NCBI GenBank assembly: GCA_009773735.1
Contig: WSYG01000003.1
Coordinates: 1-54,781 of the forward strand
Direction: 5' to 3'
Length of the DNA stretch: 54,781 nucleotides
From: Erysipelotrichaceae bacterium
GTDB taxonomy: Bacteria > Bacillota_I > Bacilli_A > Erysipelotrichales > Erysipelotrichaceae
Shown piece by piece: positions 1-8,030 of the stretch. The notes beneath the pieces are model-generated. The model had not been told where the DNA came from, made no database searches, and saw nothing but the letters and a program-made list of their open reading frames with translations. Position numbers and translations under genes: made by a program. Each line of letters opens with the position of its first letter. Position 1 is the first letter of the stretch.

Positions 1-96
1 TTTTAAACATCTCTTCACCCATAATATACACCTGGATGACATTTTTTTCAAAAGTTAAGATGTCCATGATTAACTCTTAATTTCAATATACGAAAT

Positions 97-249
97 GACC
101 ATACAAAATGTAAAAGCCGGGAAACAATGGGAAAGGAATGGCTAGAATGTTCTTGAAAAATCGGCTTTTGAAGGATTGGTAAAGCCCTAACTCTCATCTC
201 ATGTCCTCCGCCATAGTGAACAAAGCTCTGATAGATTCAGAGCTTTTTT
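97..249 (+). repeat. Att-like site A: arm motif, tRNA-end-like core, hairpin
   Basis: The core TCTCATGTCCTCCGCCA lies at 197-213 and reads like the 3' end of a tRNA or tmRNA gene, including CCA. A GACCATAC motif lies 100 bases upstream (97-104). A hairpin with stem AAAGCTCTG and a T-run follows at 222-249. The same core recurs at 2444, 5325 and 21500, and in diverged form at 24443. No tRNA body precedes it. The likely meaning is an attachment-site remnant of a tyrosine-recombinase element. Bases 1-96 hold nothing I recognise. Confidence 0.55.
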
Positions 250-381
250 ATGTCTAGAATTGATTTGCGTAAAAATCAAAATATACACTTTAGGATTTTC
301 ATGTATAAATATACCCATGTTATACAAAGACGTCTTTGAATATGACTATTATTGTTACTTGCTCATCTCAATAATAAAGCG

Positions 382-837
382 TTAATCGATTTTGTTGACA
401 TAATCAAGAAAGTAATTTACATCAGCTTTTTGAACTTGATAGAGTTTGTATTTGTTTTCATTTTGATCGAATAAAACCAAAGAGGAAATGTAAACACTCT
501 CACCTTCGATCAGGATATATATTTCTGTTAAAGGTAATGAAGTCCCGTTGAACCTAATCTGATAAGTGAAAGTTTTCGGTCCTCCCATTAGATCACCAGC
601 TTCTCTTTTCTTTTCGACACTAAATGAATTGTTTATGATTCTGGTCAACTTCACTATGTCGTCAACGTTGACAATGTTGCTTCTATGTTTTGGTAAAGAA
701 CTATAATAAATTGGAAGATACTCAAAAATTGCTATTTCAGAAATAACGACAGATTTGCTGAATACATTATAGAGTTTCTGTGACGAACAAGATGTCATCA
801 ATACTACTGTGATAAAGGCCATCATTATTCTTTTCAT
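382..837 (-). CDS. Small lipoprotein, BlaI-type operator upstream
   Basis: No family recognised. The protein is about 151 residues. The ATG at 837 is chosen because GGAG lies six bases before it and a lipoprotein signal follows directly (MKRIMMAF..., lipobox ending TSC). A longer reading to 903 would run through the promoter. The mature part is a small soluble domain, presumably anchored on the outer face of the membrane. Its promoter has the same layout as the blaI-like promoter at 2206-2234, including an almost identical palindrome in the spacer, so it is probably a target of the neighbouring repressor. It follows the blaR1-like gene on the same strand, but with its own promoter. Confidence 0.75.
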   Translation of the reverse strand: MKRIMMAFITVVLMTSCSSQKLYNVFSKSVVISEIAIFEYLPIYYSSLPKHRSNIVNVDDIVKLTRIINNSFSVEKKREAGDLMGGPKTFTYQIRFNGTSLPLTEIYILIEGESVYISSLVLFDQNENKYKLYQVQKADVNYFLDYVNKID

Positions 838-874
838 GTAGATCTCCGTACGAAATATTACTATTTCTATAATT

Positions 875-903
875 ATCGTACTATTATAATAGTATATTGT
901 CAA
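875..903 (-). promoter_or_regulatory. Promoter with BlaI-type operator for the lipoprotein gene
   Basis: Read leftward, -35 TTGACA (898-903), a 17-base spacer and -10 TACGAT (875-880). The spacer contains a perfect 16-base palindrome, TACTATTATAATAGTA (879-894). The promoter at 2206-2234 has the same geometry and a near-identical palindrome, which suggests one repressor for both. Confidence 0.7.
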
Positions 904-910
904 ATTGAAT

Positions 911-1837
911 TTACAAATTTGCTAAAAGAACAAAATAAGATACAAATATTAGGATGCATACTGCCCAAAATGTATACATTATGCTAGGTTTATAATTTAA
1001 CTGAGTCTTAATCCGACGGAACAATGGATGATCTGAAAATCCAGAACCTAGTTGGTGTCCAACATCTTGATAAAGAAAAACCACTGTTTCAAAATACTTC
1101 TTTTGGTTTTGGTTTCCAATCCAGTCAATTGCTTTTCGATCTGCTTCAATTTCCATATCCTCCATGAAAAGTTTAAAACATATCCAAACCAAAGGATTAA
1201 ACCAGTGAATTGAACAAACAATCAACCCTAGAAGTCTTTTGGGATTATCGAAATTAGCCCAATGAGCTTTCTCGTGTTGAATGACAGCCTCTATATAATC
1301 GTTATTGAACTCTTTGGGTAAAAGCACTACTGGTTTGAATAAACCAAACAGGAATGGACTTGCTACTTTACTATTTTCATATACATTTAAACCACTTAAT
1401 ATACCAAGATACTTAGAATGCTTGATTAATTTTCGTAAATTTAATGTTGATATGACATATGAGCCTAAAATGCCAATTGTTCCTGCGATCCATAGAAGTG
1501 ACACAATTTTAAATATCACTAGAATCAGATTAGACTTGAATGTCAGCGGGTGATAATCCAGTACCTGACTAATCACATTTGAAAAGTAAAACGGATTTAG
1601 CCCTTGAGTAGAAGTGATATTGATTCCTAACAGCTTATAAAAACTGATTATACTGAATGAAGTCACATATGATGCTGGAATTAACAATCTCACAGCAAGT
1701 ACAAACCATAACAAGTTATTGATGATTGGATTGTAGCGACTAAACTTGCGATAGAGCAGAATTAAAACAGCAACGAGGCTGCTTATTAGAGAAATATTGA
1801 TTGTCCAATAACTCCATTCAACCAACATGACTAACAC
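911..1837 (-). CDS. BlaR1-like M56 membrane metalloprotease without sensor domain
   Basis: Integral-membrane peptidase of family M56, the protease part of BlaR1/MecR1 antirepressors. Several membrane segments are visible in the first 130 residues. The zinc motif HEKAH is at 188-192 and the distal ligand region EIEADRKA near 229-236. One more membrane helix ends the protein at residue 308. BlaR1 and MecR1 are usually close to 600 residues, with a C-terminal penicillin-binding sensor domain that is absent here. The start is GTG, with AAGGA seven bases upstream. The blaI-like gene lies immediately upstream, so the pair is one operon. The presumed role is to cleave or inactivate that repressor after an envelope signal; the signal is unknown. 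Confidence 0.85.
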   Translation of the reverse strand: MLVMLVEWSYWTINISLISSLVAVLILLYRKFSRYNPIINNLLWFVLAVRLLIPASYVTSFSIISFYKLLGINITSTQGLNPFYFSNVISQVLDYHPLTFKSNLILVIFKIVSLLWIAGTIGILGSYVISTLNLRKLIKHSKYLGILSGLNVYENSKVASPFLFGLFKPVVLLPKEFNNDYIEAVIQHEKAHWANFDNPKRLLGLIVCSIHWFNPLVWICFKLFMEDMEIEADRKAIDWIGNQNQKKYFETVVFLYQDVGHQLGSGFSDHPLFRRIKTQLNYKPSIMYTFWAVCILIFVSYFVLLANL

Positions 1838-1840
1838 TAA

Positions 1841-2194
1841 TTAATCCTTCGAGTCTCTAATAATATTGAGGATTTTATCTTTGTCCTCTTTACTTAATTT
1901 TTGATTGTTTACAAAATGAGAAAAGAAAGTGGCTGCTGAACCCTTATAAAGCCGATCGATCAGAGACTGAGTTGCATCCAATTGTTCTTTATCTCTGAAA
2001 ACCATTGCTGAGCAAAAAAACTTCGGATCTGTTCTTTTAATATATTGCTTTTCAATTAACTTTTTAATGACCGTATAGGTTGTGTTCTTATTCCACCCAT
2101 AGTGTTCCATCGCCTTCTTAGCAAGCTCGGACGCATAGGAGTCCCCAATTGACCAAAGTAATTCCATGACTTTCAATTCGCTTTCATAGAGCAT
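1841..2194 (-). CDS. BlaI/MecI/CopY-family winged-helix repressor
   Basis: A 117-residue repressor with the BlaI layout: an N-terminal winged helix (LKVMELLW, then WNKNTTYTVIKKLIEK as the recognition region) and a helical dimerisation tail. The family binds TACN-type palindromes and is cleaved after signalling by a BlaR1-type protease. ATG at 2194 is preferred over GTG at 2203, because AGGTGA sits about six bases upstream of the ATG. The promoter just upstream carries a TACTATC/GATAGTA palindrome, so autorepression is likely. No beta-lactamase or PBP gene is nearby. The visible candidate target is the lipoprotein gene at 382-837. Confidence 0.88.
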   Translation of the reverse strand: MLYESELKVMELLWSIGDSYASELAKKAMEHYGWNKNTTYTVIKKLIEKQYIKRTDPKFFCSAMVFRDKEQLDATQSLIDRLYKGSAATFFSHFVNNQKLSKEDKDKILNIIRDSKD

Positions 2195-2205
2195 CGTGTT
2201 CACCT

Positions 2206-2234
2206 ATATCTATACTATCACGATAGTATATTAA
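2206..2234 (-). promoter_or_regulatory. Promoter with BlaI-type operator for blaI-blaR1
   Basis: Read leftward, -35 TTGTTA, a 17-base spacer and -10 TATAGA. The spacer holds TACTATC-GT-GATAGTA (inverted repeat at 2213-2228). The spacer begins ATATACTAT and ends ATAG, as it does at the lipoprotein promoter at 875-903. The transcript leader would be very short. Confidence 0.7.
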
Positions 2235-2443
2235 CAACAAGAGAAACCTCAGATATAAAGATATTTAGTGACCAATTAATAATATTCTTTATATCGATTG
2301 AAGTATAGTTTAAAATTTCCTGTCTAAAAATTAAGTTTAAATGGACGAATAATCAGAAAGATCTAGAAAGAATTAGAAATCAAAACCCTTATAGAATAAG
2401 GAAAAAGAAGAGATGGAAAGGTTAAGAAACCATTTAGATCCTC

Positions 2444-2490
2444 TCTCATGTCCTCCGCCACAGTGATTAAAGCCCTTATAGAAAAAGGAC
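2444..2490 (+). repeat. Att-like site B core and hairpin
   Basis: Core TCTCATGTCCTCCGCCA at 2444-2460, identical to site A. The preceding 100 bases contain AGAAA-rich repeats (CAGAAAGAT, TAGAAAGAA, TTAGAAAT) like those before sites C and D. A weaker hairpin follows (AAAGCCCTT paired with AAGGACTTT, about 2468-2492). GACCATAC occurs 53 bases after the core, the same spacing as at site D. Interpreted as an attachment-site remnant. Confidence 0.5.
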
Positions 2491-2504
2491 TTTTGATGGT
2501 TTAT

Positions 2505-2660
2505 CTCGTTTGTGACCATACTATGAACACACAAATCTTAATTACATTAAACCAGAGTTATCCTAATGTATCCGATGAAGGGAATAAATTAATTCCTTGC
2601 TTCAGCTTTCCTGGTTTTCAAACACCCCAAAAATCAACAAATTCCAGTCTTAGAAATCTT
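2505..2660. repeat. Degenerate repeat, one of three copies
   Basis: This stretch starts near GTGACCATAC and ends near AAATCAACAAAT. It resembles 21560-21690 and 22805-22940 in order: GACCATAC, then CTTT-C-GG-TTTCAA, then AAATCAA-AAAT. All three lie in the accessory zone; the first two follow an att-like core. It may be a shared element arm or relics of one gene; no intact reading frame is convincing. Confidence 0.4.
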
Positions 2661-2820
2661 TGTTTAGCCAATAAAGAATTACAGTCAGGGCAATAATGTC
2701 TCCAACAATGGACTTAAAACGGATTGGTCCAAGTTCTATGGATGTGTGCGAATTTCATAATTGCACTATGTAATCGTTTCGTTTTCTTACTTAAATCTCT
2801 GCACTCTATTATCAGAACGT

Positions 2821-2926
2821 ACCACGGTCTTCGTATTCGCTCCTGGTGGAGCATTCTCCACATTCTAGTATAAACTGCTTAGGCACATCCAATCGTGTAC
2901 CACAGCGAGTTTGTCAAGACCGTGGT
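2821..2926. repeat. Widely spaced inverted repeat
   Basis: ACCACGGTCTT at 2821-2831 is matched perfectly by AAGACCGTGGT at 2916-2926, 84 bases apart. It lies in the gene-free stretch 2661-2980 downstream of the GGDEF/HD-GYP gene. It could be the end of a decayed insertion or an RNA stem. I recognise nothing else in this stretch. Confidence 0.4.
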
Positions 2927-2980
2927 CTGATCCAACTTTTCTAAAAAAAATTGGGGCACATATAAAAAGGTGCGATAAAT

Positions 2981-4912
2981 TTACACCAGTGTATTCAGAA
3001 ATATTGTAACCACTTCAGGATCAAAGTGTGTCCCAGAACAACGCGTTAACTCATCGATCGCTTCTTGTTGACTTCGTATTATTCCGTAGGTTCTTTTTGA
3101 GGTCATCGCATCATAGGCATCAGCCACCGCAATAATCCGAGATTCAATTCTGATTTGATCGCCTTTAAGCCCTTGAGGATAACCAGTCCCGTCCCATTTT
3201 TCATGATGCTCCAAAACGAAATTTGCGATTTCGGAAAATTCATTGACGGCACTTAAAATACGATAACCAATTTCAGGATGTTTTTTAATTTCTTGATATT
3301 CTAACCCATCCAACTTACCATCCTTGTTTAAGATTTTATCTGATACCCCAATTTTACCAATATCATGCAAGAGTCCAGCAATTTTCATTCGATTGATGTT
3401 TTCTTGATTGAATCCAATTTTCGCAGACAATTGAACACACAATTGACTAACTTTGCTCGAATGGGCTAATTCTCGACTACTTTTCGCAAATAAAGCACTG
3501 GTAATTAAATCAATCGTCTTACTCTTAATGCTTGCACTATCATAGATCTTATGTTGATACATTAAATCCTCAGTTATTTTAAAAAGTTCTTTGAAGGATT
3601 GGTTTTCAGTTATTTTCGTTGCACTTCCGAAAGATAGCGAAATTTCTAGTTCATTAACTTTCTCTCTTTTCAAGTGATCTTTTATGCGTTCTAAGATATA
3701 TTGAGTAGCTTCAGCGTTTGTTTTAGGAAGGACCATAACAAACTCATCGCCGTCATAACGAGCCAGTAGATCGCTTTCTCTACAGACGTGTTGAATCGCT
3801 TTAGCAGCAATGATGAGCATTTTATCACCAATCTCATGCCCAAATGAATCATTGATTAGTTTTAAGCCATTGAGATCACCGATGATGAGACTCAGCGGTA
3901 GATTTTCTTTAATATCAAACTTAGATATTTCCTCTTCATATGAACGTCGATCAAGCAAACCAGTTAAATGATCATATCGACTTAAATACAACAACTCTTT
4001 TGTCTGGTCGGAGATTTTTCGATGATCAGCTTGAATCCTCTTTTTTAGGTAATTAATATACAGACGTAGACCAAGCAGTAAGATAACGACACCGAATAGT
4101 ATTTTAATGATTGTATAGATATTGTTACTGTTATTCTTGTCGAAATATATCTTTGAATGAGCTGAAAAGTGTTTGATATATAAGATTTCATATTCTCCGG
4201 AAGCAATAATTTCTTTTAAACGTTTATTAATCGTAACGAGTAAATCCACTCGATCTTTTGCGACCCCAAACCGGGCATCATTAGAAAATATTCCATCTTC
4301 TTGCAAAATAATTTGATCTCCTAGATTCTTTTGCCGGATATAGAATTTAATACTTTCAATGGCATCGACAACCACGGTAATCTGATGGTTTGCCAACGCA
4401 ATCATCAACTCATCATAACTATCGAAAAAAACAATGTCCTTGGCTTTGATGATGTCTTTGGCAATCGTTGCCCCATAATAGCCTTTAACTACGCCAATTT
4501 TATATTGACCAAAGTCTTTCATAGTCAAAACACCGGTATCTATAGTGCTAAATACCCCATAGTATCGAGAATAAACAACATTCGTTAATAACAAATCATT
4601 TTCAGTTTCTGGTGTCGCCACCAAAGGTCCGCAGATATCGAGTTCACCATTTTTGGTTCGCTCAACTACATCTGTCCATGTATAATCCATATTAAAATTC
4701 AAAACCACCTCTTCTTTAGAAAAAAGAAGCTTAATTAGATCATTTTCAGAGCCTTTTATATTATCATTTTCAACATAAGAAAACGGCGCAAAGTATTTAT
4801 CATTCCCATATTCAACGATGCCTTGAGCGGCATAAGTAGCATGAGAAAAAATAAAACTAGAAATCATCAGCATAGTAAGGAATAAGTACGTTATTTGTCT
4901 AACTTTCTTCAT
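2981..4912 (-). CDS. Solute-binding-domain GGDEF/HD-GYP c-di-GMP signalling protein
   Basis: Membrane-anchored receptor of 643 residues. In order: signal peptide (about 1-28), family-3 solute-binding domain as in amino-acid ABC receptors (about 30-250), one membrane helix (about 265-287), GGDEF domain (about 310-460) and HD-GYP domain (about 475-640). The HD-GYP part keeps its metal residues (H516 D517) and the motif GTGYP near 576-579, so it should hydrolyse c-di-GMP. The GGDEF signature is DGDEF (387-391), with the first Gly replaced, so synthase activity is uncertain. GGAG precedes the start. The extracellular domain probably binds an amino acid or similar ligand and tunes turnover. It is the only gene between att-like sites B and C. 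Confidence 0.9.
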   Translation of the reverse strand: MKKVRQITYLFLTMLMISSFIFSHATYAAQGIVEYGNDKYFAPFSYVENDNIKGSENDLIKLLFSKEEVVLNFNMDYTWTDVVERTKNGELDICGPLVATPETENDLLLTNVVYSRYYGVFSTIDTGVLTMKDFGQYKIGVVKGYYGATIAKDIIKAKDIVFFDSYDELMIALANHQITVVVDAIESIKFYIRQKNLGDQIILQEDGIFSNDARFGVAKDRVDLLVTINKRLKEIIASGEYEILYIKHFSAHSKIYFDKNNSNNIYTIIKILFGVVILLLGLRLYINYLKKRIQADHRKISDQTKELLYLSRYDHLTGLLDRRSYEEEISKFDIKENLPLSLIIGDLNGLKLINDSFGHEIGDKMLIIAAKAIQHVCRESDLLARYDGDEFVMVLPKTNAEATQYILERIKDHLKREKVNELEISLSFGSATKITENQSFKELFKITEDLMYQHKIYDSASIKSKTIDLITSALFAKSSRELAHSSKVSQLCVQLSAKIGFNQENINRMKIAGLLHDIGKIGVSDKILNKDGKLDGLEYQEIKKHPEIGYRILSAVNEFSEIANFVLEHHEKWDGTGYPQGLKGDQIRIESRIIAVADAYDAMTSKRTYGIIRSQQEAIDELTRCSGTHFDPEVVTIFLNTLV

Positions 4913-5210
4913 TTCTAAGCTCCGTTCTTATTTCCCAATTTAAAGATTAGTGAACTAGAATTAACACAATAACAAGTATTATTTCAAGGGACACGAATGA
5001 ACCTCTATTTATTTTTTATTATACATTGATTGACATATTGTTGTCCATAATTCAAAACTTTCTTTTCACAAAGAGAACATGGATTGGCTACACTAAACTG
5101 GATAGATTTTTCAGGAGATTTCATACCACTTCCAAAACTATCTAGTTTACTTTTTAAAATCAAATTAACACATTAGTAACAATCAACTACACATGTTAAA
5201 ATAGTAAAGT

Positions 5211-5343
5211 GGGTATAAGAATGGGTACAATTTGAGAAACAAATAGAAACGATCAGAAAGCATAAACCCTGGATTTATATGGATTAGAACGAGTTAGAAA
5301 CGATTAGAAATACTTTTGAGAGTATCTCATGTCCTTCGCCATA
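5211..5343 (+). repeat. Att-like direct repeat C, left border of the sulfoquinovose island
   Basis: These 133 bases match 21386-21518 without gaps at 121 positions (about 91%). The unit holds GGGTACAA, iterated GAAACGAT-AGAAA motifs, and ends in the core TCTCATGTCCTTCGCCA (5325-5341). The identity covers the left arm and core and stops after the core, as expected for attR-type ends of related integrative elements. The preceding 4913-5210 is AT-rich with no gene seen. Confidence 0.7.
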
Positions 5344-5350
5344 AGTACGC

Positions 5351-5409
5351 AAAACCCTGATTCTATCAGGGTTTCAGACTGTCGACAAAAAAAGTCGACA
5401 GTTTTTTTA
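5351..5409 (+). terminator. Two hairpins after core C
   Basis: AAACCCTGAT pairs with ATCAGGGTTT (5352-5374). A second hairpin, CTGTCGAC with GTCGACAG followed by seven T, lies at 5379-5408. Sites A and D also have terminator-like hairpins just after the core, as if replacing the terminator of a tRNA gene. Confidence 0.7.
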
Positions 5410-5469
5410 TGGGAAAGGTTAAGCTTTAAGGAAAAGCTGAAAAATGATAAAATAGAGGTAATAAACGAG

Positions 5470-5661
5470 AAAAAAGTCATCGATTTATTCAAAATCATAG
5501 AATATCGACACAACCGAAACTCTACGATCTTCTGTTCACAATACGACCCTGTAGAGTGGCATCGAAGACTGGGTGGTGATCCTTTGGCAGAATCCATCAT
5601 CGATCGCATCATTTCCAACTTTCACAAAATGATTCTTTTGGGAGATCCTCTTCGCCTATAA
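5470..5661 (+). pseudogene. istB: IS21-family IstB-like ATPase, C-terminal fragment
   Basis: The frame ending at 5661 encodes an IstB-like C-terminus: RHNRNSTIFCSQ, then WHRRLGGDPLAESIIDRI and a final LGDPLRL. The Walker A region and the istA transposase are missing. Bases 5662-5780 (TTTGGCAC...AAATGGCACAACTCAAG) look like the typical IS21 end region. Only the tail of an insertion is left, between core C and the operon end. The remaining stretch to 6018 shows nothing I can name. Confidence 0.75.
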
Positions 5662-6018
5662 CCCCAACAAGAAAAAGTTCCAGTTCCAATCTAGGATTTG
5701 GCACTTTTTAGCGAATCAAATGGCACAACTCAAGCGAAACGAGCGGCTCAAATTTGACGCCGTAATCAATTGACAAGTTCTGTACTAAACACTCTATAGA
5801 TAGTTCGTTGAGCTCGAAGGTATCCGTCACAGAAAAAAATCAATATGTCTTTTAAAATAGATCGGTAGCAAGATATATAAAGTCATGTACTCTAAAAATT
5901 GTGATTAAGACAAAATGCTATATCTTTGTAGATTGTTAGGTAAAATAATCGCATAAACCAAGATTATCCTGAGTTCATCTTTATGTGTGTTGAACATTTT
6001 TAAAGTATGAAATTTCGA

Positions 6019-6909
6019 CTATTTTTTAGAAACGTTTAACTGTTCCAATAATATCCCGACATTGCTTGGCCGATCCGCAACCAAGGCTCCAGCCTTCGTC
6101 AACGCTTCGATTTTATCTTCCACAGCGCCTTTACCACCTGTGATGATCGCGCCGGCATGACCCATCTTCTGTCCTTTGGGAGCCGTTCTGCCACCGAGAA
6201 ATGCGACTAACGGTTTGGTAAAAATCCCTTTTTCCATCGCATCCGCAACCTCTTCTTCCATCGTCCCGCCTAACTCGCCGATGATGACCACGGCTTCGGT
6301 TTGTTCATCCTGCTGATAATATGGTAGCATTTCCGAAAATCTGGTTGCGGGAACCGGATCTCCACCTACGCCGATAAGCGTCGAAACGCCGTATCCTCGT
6401 TTTACGATCATTGCAGTTACTTCGTTGGTCAATGAACCGCTGCGTGTCATGACACCGATATTGCCGCGTTTATATACGCGTTGGATCCAATAGGGGAAAC
6501 TGCCCATCATCGCTTCTTCCGGCGATATGACTCCGGAGGTGTTTCCGCCGATGACCAGTGCATTATGCTCGAGTGCTGCATGGCGTATAGCAACCATATC
6601 AAAAAGCGGTATGCCATCAGCCATCGTAACGATCTTCTTGATTCCGTTGGCAAGAGCTTCAAATACGGCGTCTTTCGTGAGTTTCGGGGGTACGAAAATC
6701 ATGGATGCATCGACTACATGATTTCTTAATGCCCGCTCAACCGAATGGTAAACCGGTATATCATGGATGGTTTGACCTTCTTTTGCAGGGGTAACACCAC
6801 AGATGACCTGGGTCCCCAAATCAATCATGTGCTTTGTCCAAAAGCTACCCTCTGAACCGGTGATTCCTTGAACTAAAACGCGTGTATTTCGATCGATGAA
6901 AATACTCAT
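6019..6909 (-). CDS. ADP-forming acyl-CoA ligase alpha subunit (sulfoacetate-CoA ligase)
   Basis: SucD homolog of normal size (296 residues). The N-terminal CoA-binding Rossmann domain carries VQGITGSEG (13-21). The ligase domain carries the phospho-histidine in GHAGAIITGGKG (H251). In the succinyl-CoA synthetase family this subunit cleaves the acyl-CoA thioester via acyl phosphate and phosphohistidine. Here, paired with the SucC-like gene and directly downstream of an acylating aldehyde dehydrogenase, the inferred reaction is sulfoacetyl-CoA + ADP + Pi to sulfoacetate + CoA + ATP. It starts in a four-base ATGA overlap with the beta subunit and is the last gene of the operon. It corresponds to one half of the ligase named SqwKL; I am unsure which letter applies. 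Confidence 0.88.
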   Translation of the reverse strand: MSIFIDRNTRVLVQGITGSEGSFWTKHMIDLGTQVICGVTPAKEGQTIHDIPVYHSVERALRNHVVDASMIFVPPKLTKDAVFEALANGIKKIVTMADGIPLFDMVAIRHAALEHNALVIGGNTSGVISPEEAMMGSFPYWIQRVYKRGNIGVMTRSGSLTNEVTAMIVKRGYGVSTLIGVGGDPVPATRFSEMLPYYQQDEQTEAVVIIGELGGTMEEEVADAMEKGIFTKPLVAFLGGRTAPKGQKMGHAGAIITGGKGAVEDKIEALTKAGALVADRPSNVGILLEQLNVSKK

Positions 6910-8030
6910 ATCTTCGTCTCCTTCGCTAAGGCAACCGCCAAGCGAACCGCTTCTTCCGTATCAAAAAGTGGATTCAATCCGGCTTTTCGCAGAGTTTCGA
7001 CAGCTTCAACTTCATTGGTTCCACGGATACAAGTCACGATTGGACGATCCGGTTTTAATTTACTGATGGCTTCAACGATGCCTTGTGCCATAACATCGGC
7101 ACGGGCGATCGTTCCAAATGTCACAATCAAGATGACTTTCGATGGAACTTTTAAACAGATTTCCATGGCTTTCATCGCTTTTTTATAGTGAGGTCCGCCA
7201 AATTCCAGATAATTCGCAATCGTTCCACCTTCATAGTGAACTAAGTCGTAAACGGTCGTGGTCAATCCAGCTCCTGCGCACATCAAACTGATGTCGCCAT
7301 CAAACTGAATAAACGGTATGCCTTCTTCCGCCGCTAAGCGCTCTGCTTCGTTTTCAATATCCCCCAGCGGTATGGAAATGTCTTCATGTCGAAACATGGA
7401 GTTGTCATCAATCGAACACTTCCCATCCCCGGCAACCAACTCATTTGATTTGGTTATAAAAAGTGGATTGATTTCCAATAACTCACAATCATACTGAACA
7501 AACAGACGATACAGTTTAAGCAGTAATTGTGTAAATTTCTTTGCTGTTTCAGGATCAAATCCACATTCATAAGCGATGTGGTTGGCTTGATATGCTTGTA
7601 ACCCGAGGTTCATATCGATTTTTGTCTGAAGGATCTTATGTGGCTGTTCAATGGCCAACGTTTCAATATCGACACCGCCGGCAGCGCTGACGATGGATAG
7701 GGCTGATCCACTGAGTGGATCAATCGTAAATGAAGCATAGACTTCATGGGCAATATCTACGGCTTCTTCGATGAGCAGGGATGATATTTTTTGAGGCAGG
7801 GCAAACAGTCGGGTGACTTCTTCCATCCCTTTACCCTCATTTTTTACAAACTGAATCAATCCGGCTTTGCCACGTCCGCCACTCAAAACCTGAGACTTGA
7901 TAACACAGGGAAACCCGATTTGAACAAACGCTTCAGACGCTTGATCGACACGATGAATCAACTGACTTTTCGGAATGGCGATACCCGCAGTATTAAACAA
8001 GTCTTTTACTTGATATTCAAAAAGTTTCAT
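6906..8030 (-). CDS. ADP-forming acyl-CoA ligase beta subunit (sulfoacetate-CoA ligase)
   Basis: SucC homolog (374 residues). The ATP-grasp N-terminal half carries VIKSQVLSGGRGKAG and the metal/ATP segment ELLEINPLF. The C-terminal CoA-ligase half carries GAGLTTTVYDLVHYEGG. It should bind ADP and accept the phosphate from H251 of the alpha subunit, giving the pathway its substrate-level phosphorylation. The start overlaps the stop of the dehydrogenase gene by one base (TGATG) and AGGA lies upstream. Succinate or another acid cannot be excluded from sequence alone. The sulfonate assignment rests on the operon. Confidence 0.88.
   Translation of the reverse strand: MKLFEYQVKDLFNTAGIAIPKSQLIHRVDQASEAFVQIGFPCVIKSQVLSGGRGKAGLIQFVKNEGKGMEEVTRLFALPQKISSLLIEEAVDIAHEVYASFTIDPLSGSALSIVSAAGGVDIETLAIEQPHKILQTKIDMNLGLQAYQANHIAYECGFDPETAKKFTQLLLKLYRLFVQYDCELLEINPLFITKSNELVAGDGKCSIDDNSMFRHEDISIPLGDIENEAERLAAEEGIPFIQFDGDISLMCAGAGLTTTVYDLVHYEGGTIANYLEFGGPHYKKAMKAMEICLKVPSKVILIVTFGTIARADVMAQGIVEAISKLKPDRPIVTCIRGTNEVEAVETLRKAGLNPLFDTEEAVRLAVALAKETKI

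Noticed and set aside
911-2203. A beta-lactam resistance cluster, from the BlaR1/BlaI pair
   Set aside because: The BlaR1-like protein lacks the penicillin sensor domain, and no beta-lactamase or alternative PBP gene is present. The only visible target is a small lipoprotein.
2448-2696. An 82-residue rightward reading frame starting in att-like site B
   Set aside because: It starts inside the repeated core, has no ribosome site and shows no recognisable protein pattern.
6019-8030. TCA-cycle succinyl-CoA synthetase
   Set aside because: The subunits match the family, but the order and context (directly after an acylating aldehyde dehydrogenase in a sulfosugar operon, no other TCA genes) make sulfoacetate the better substrate.
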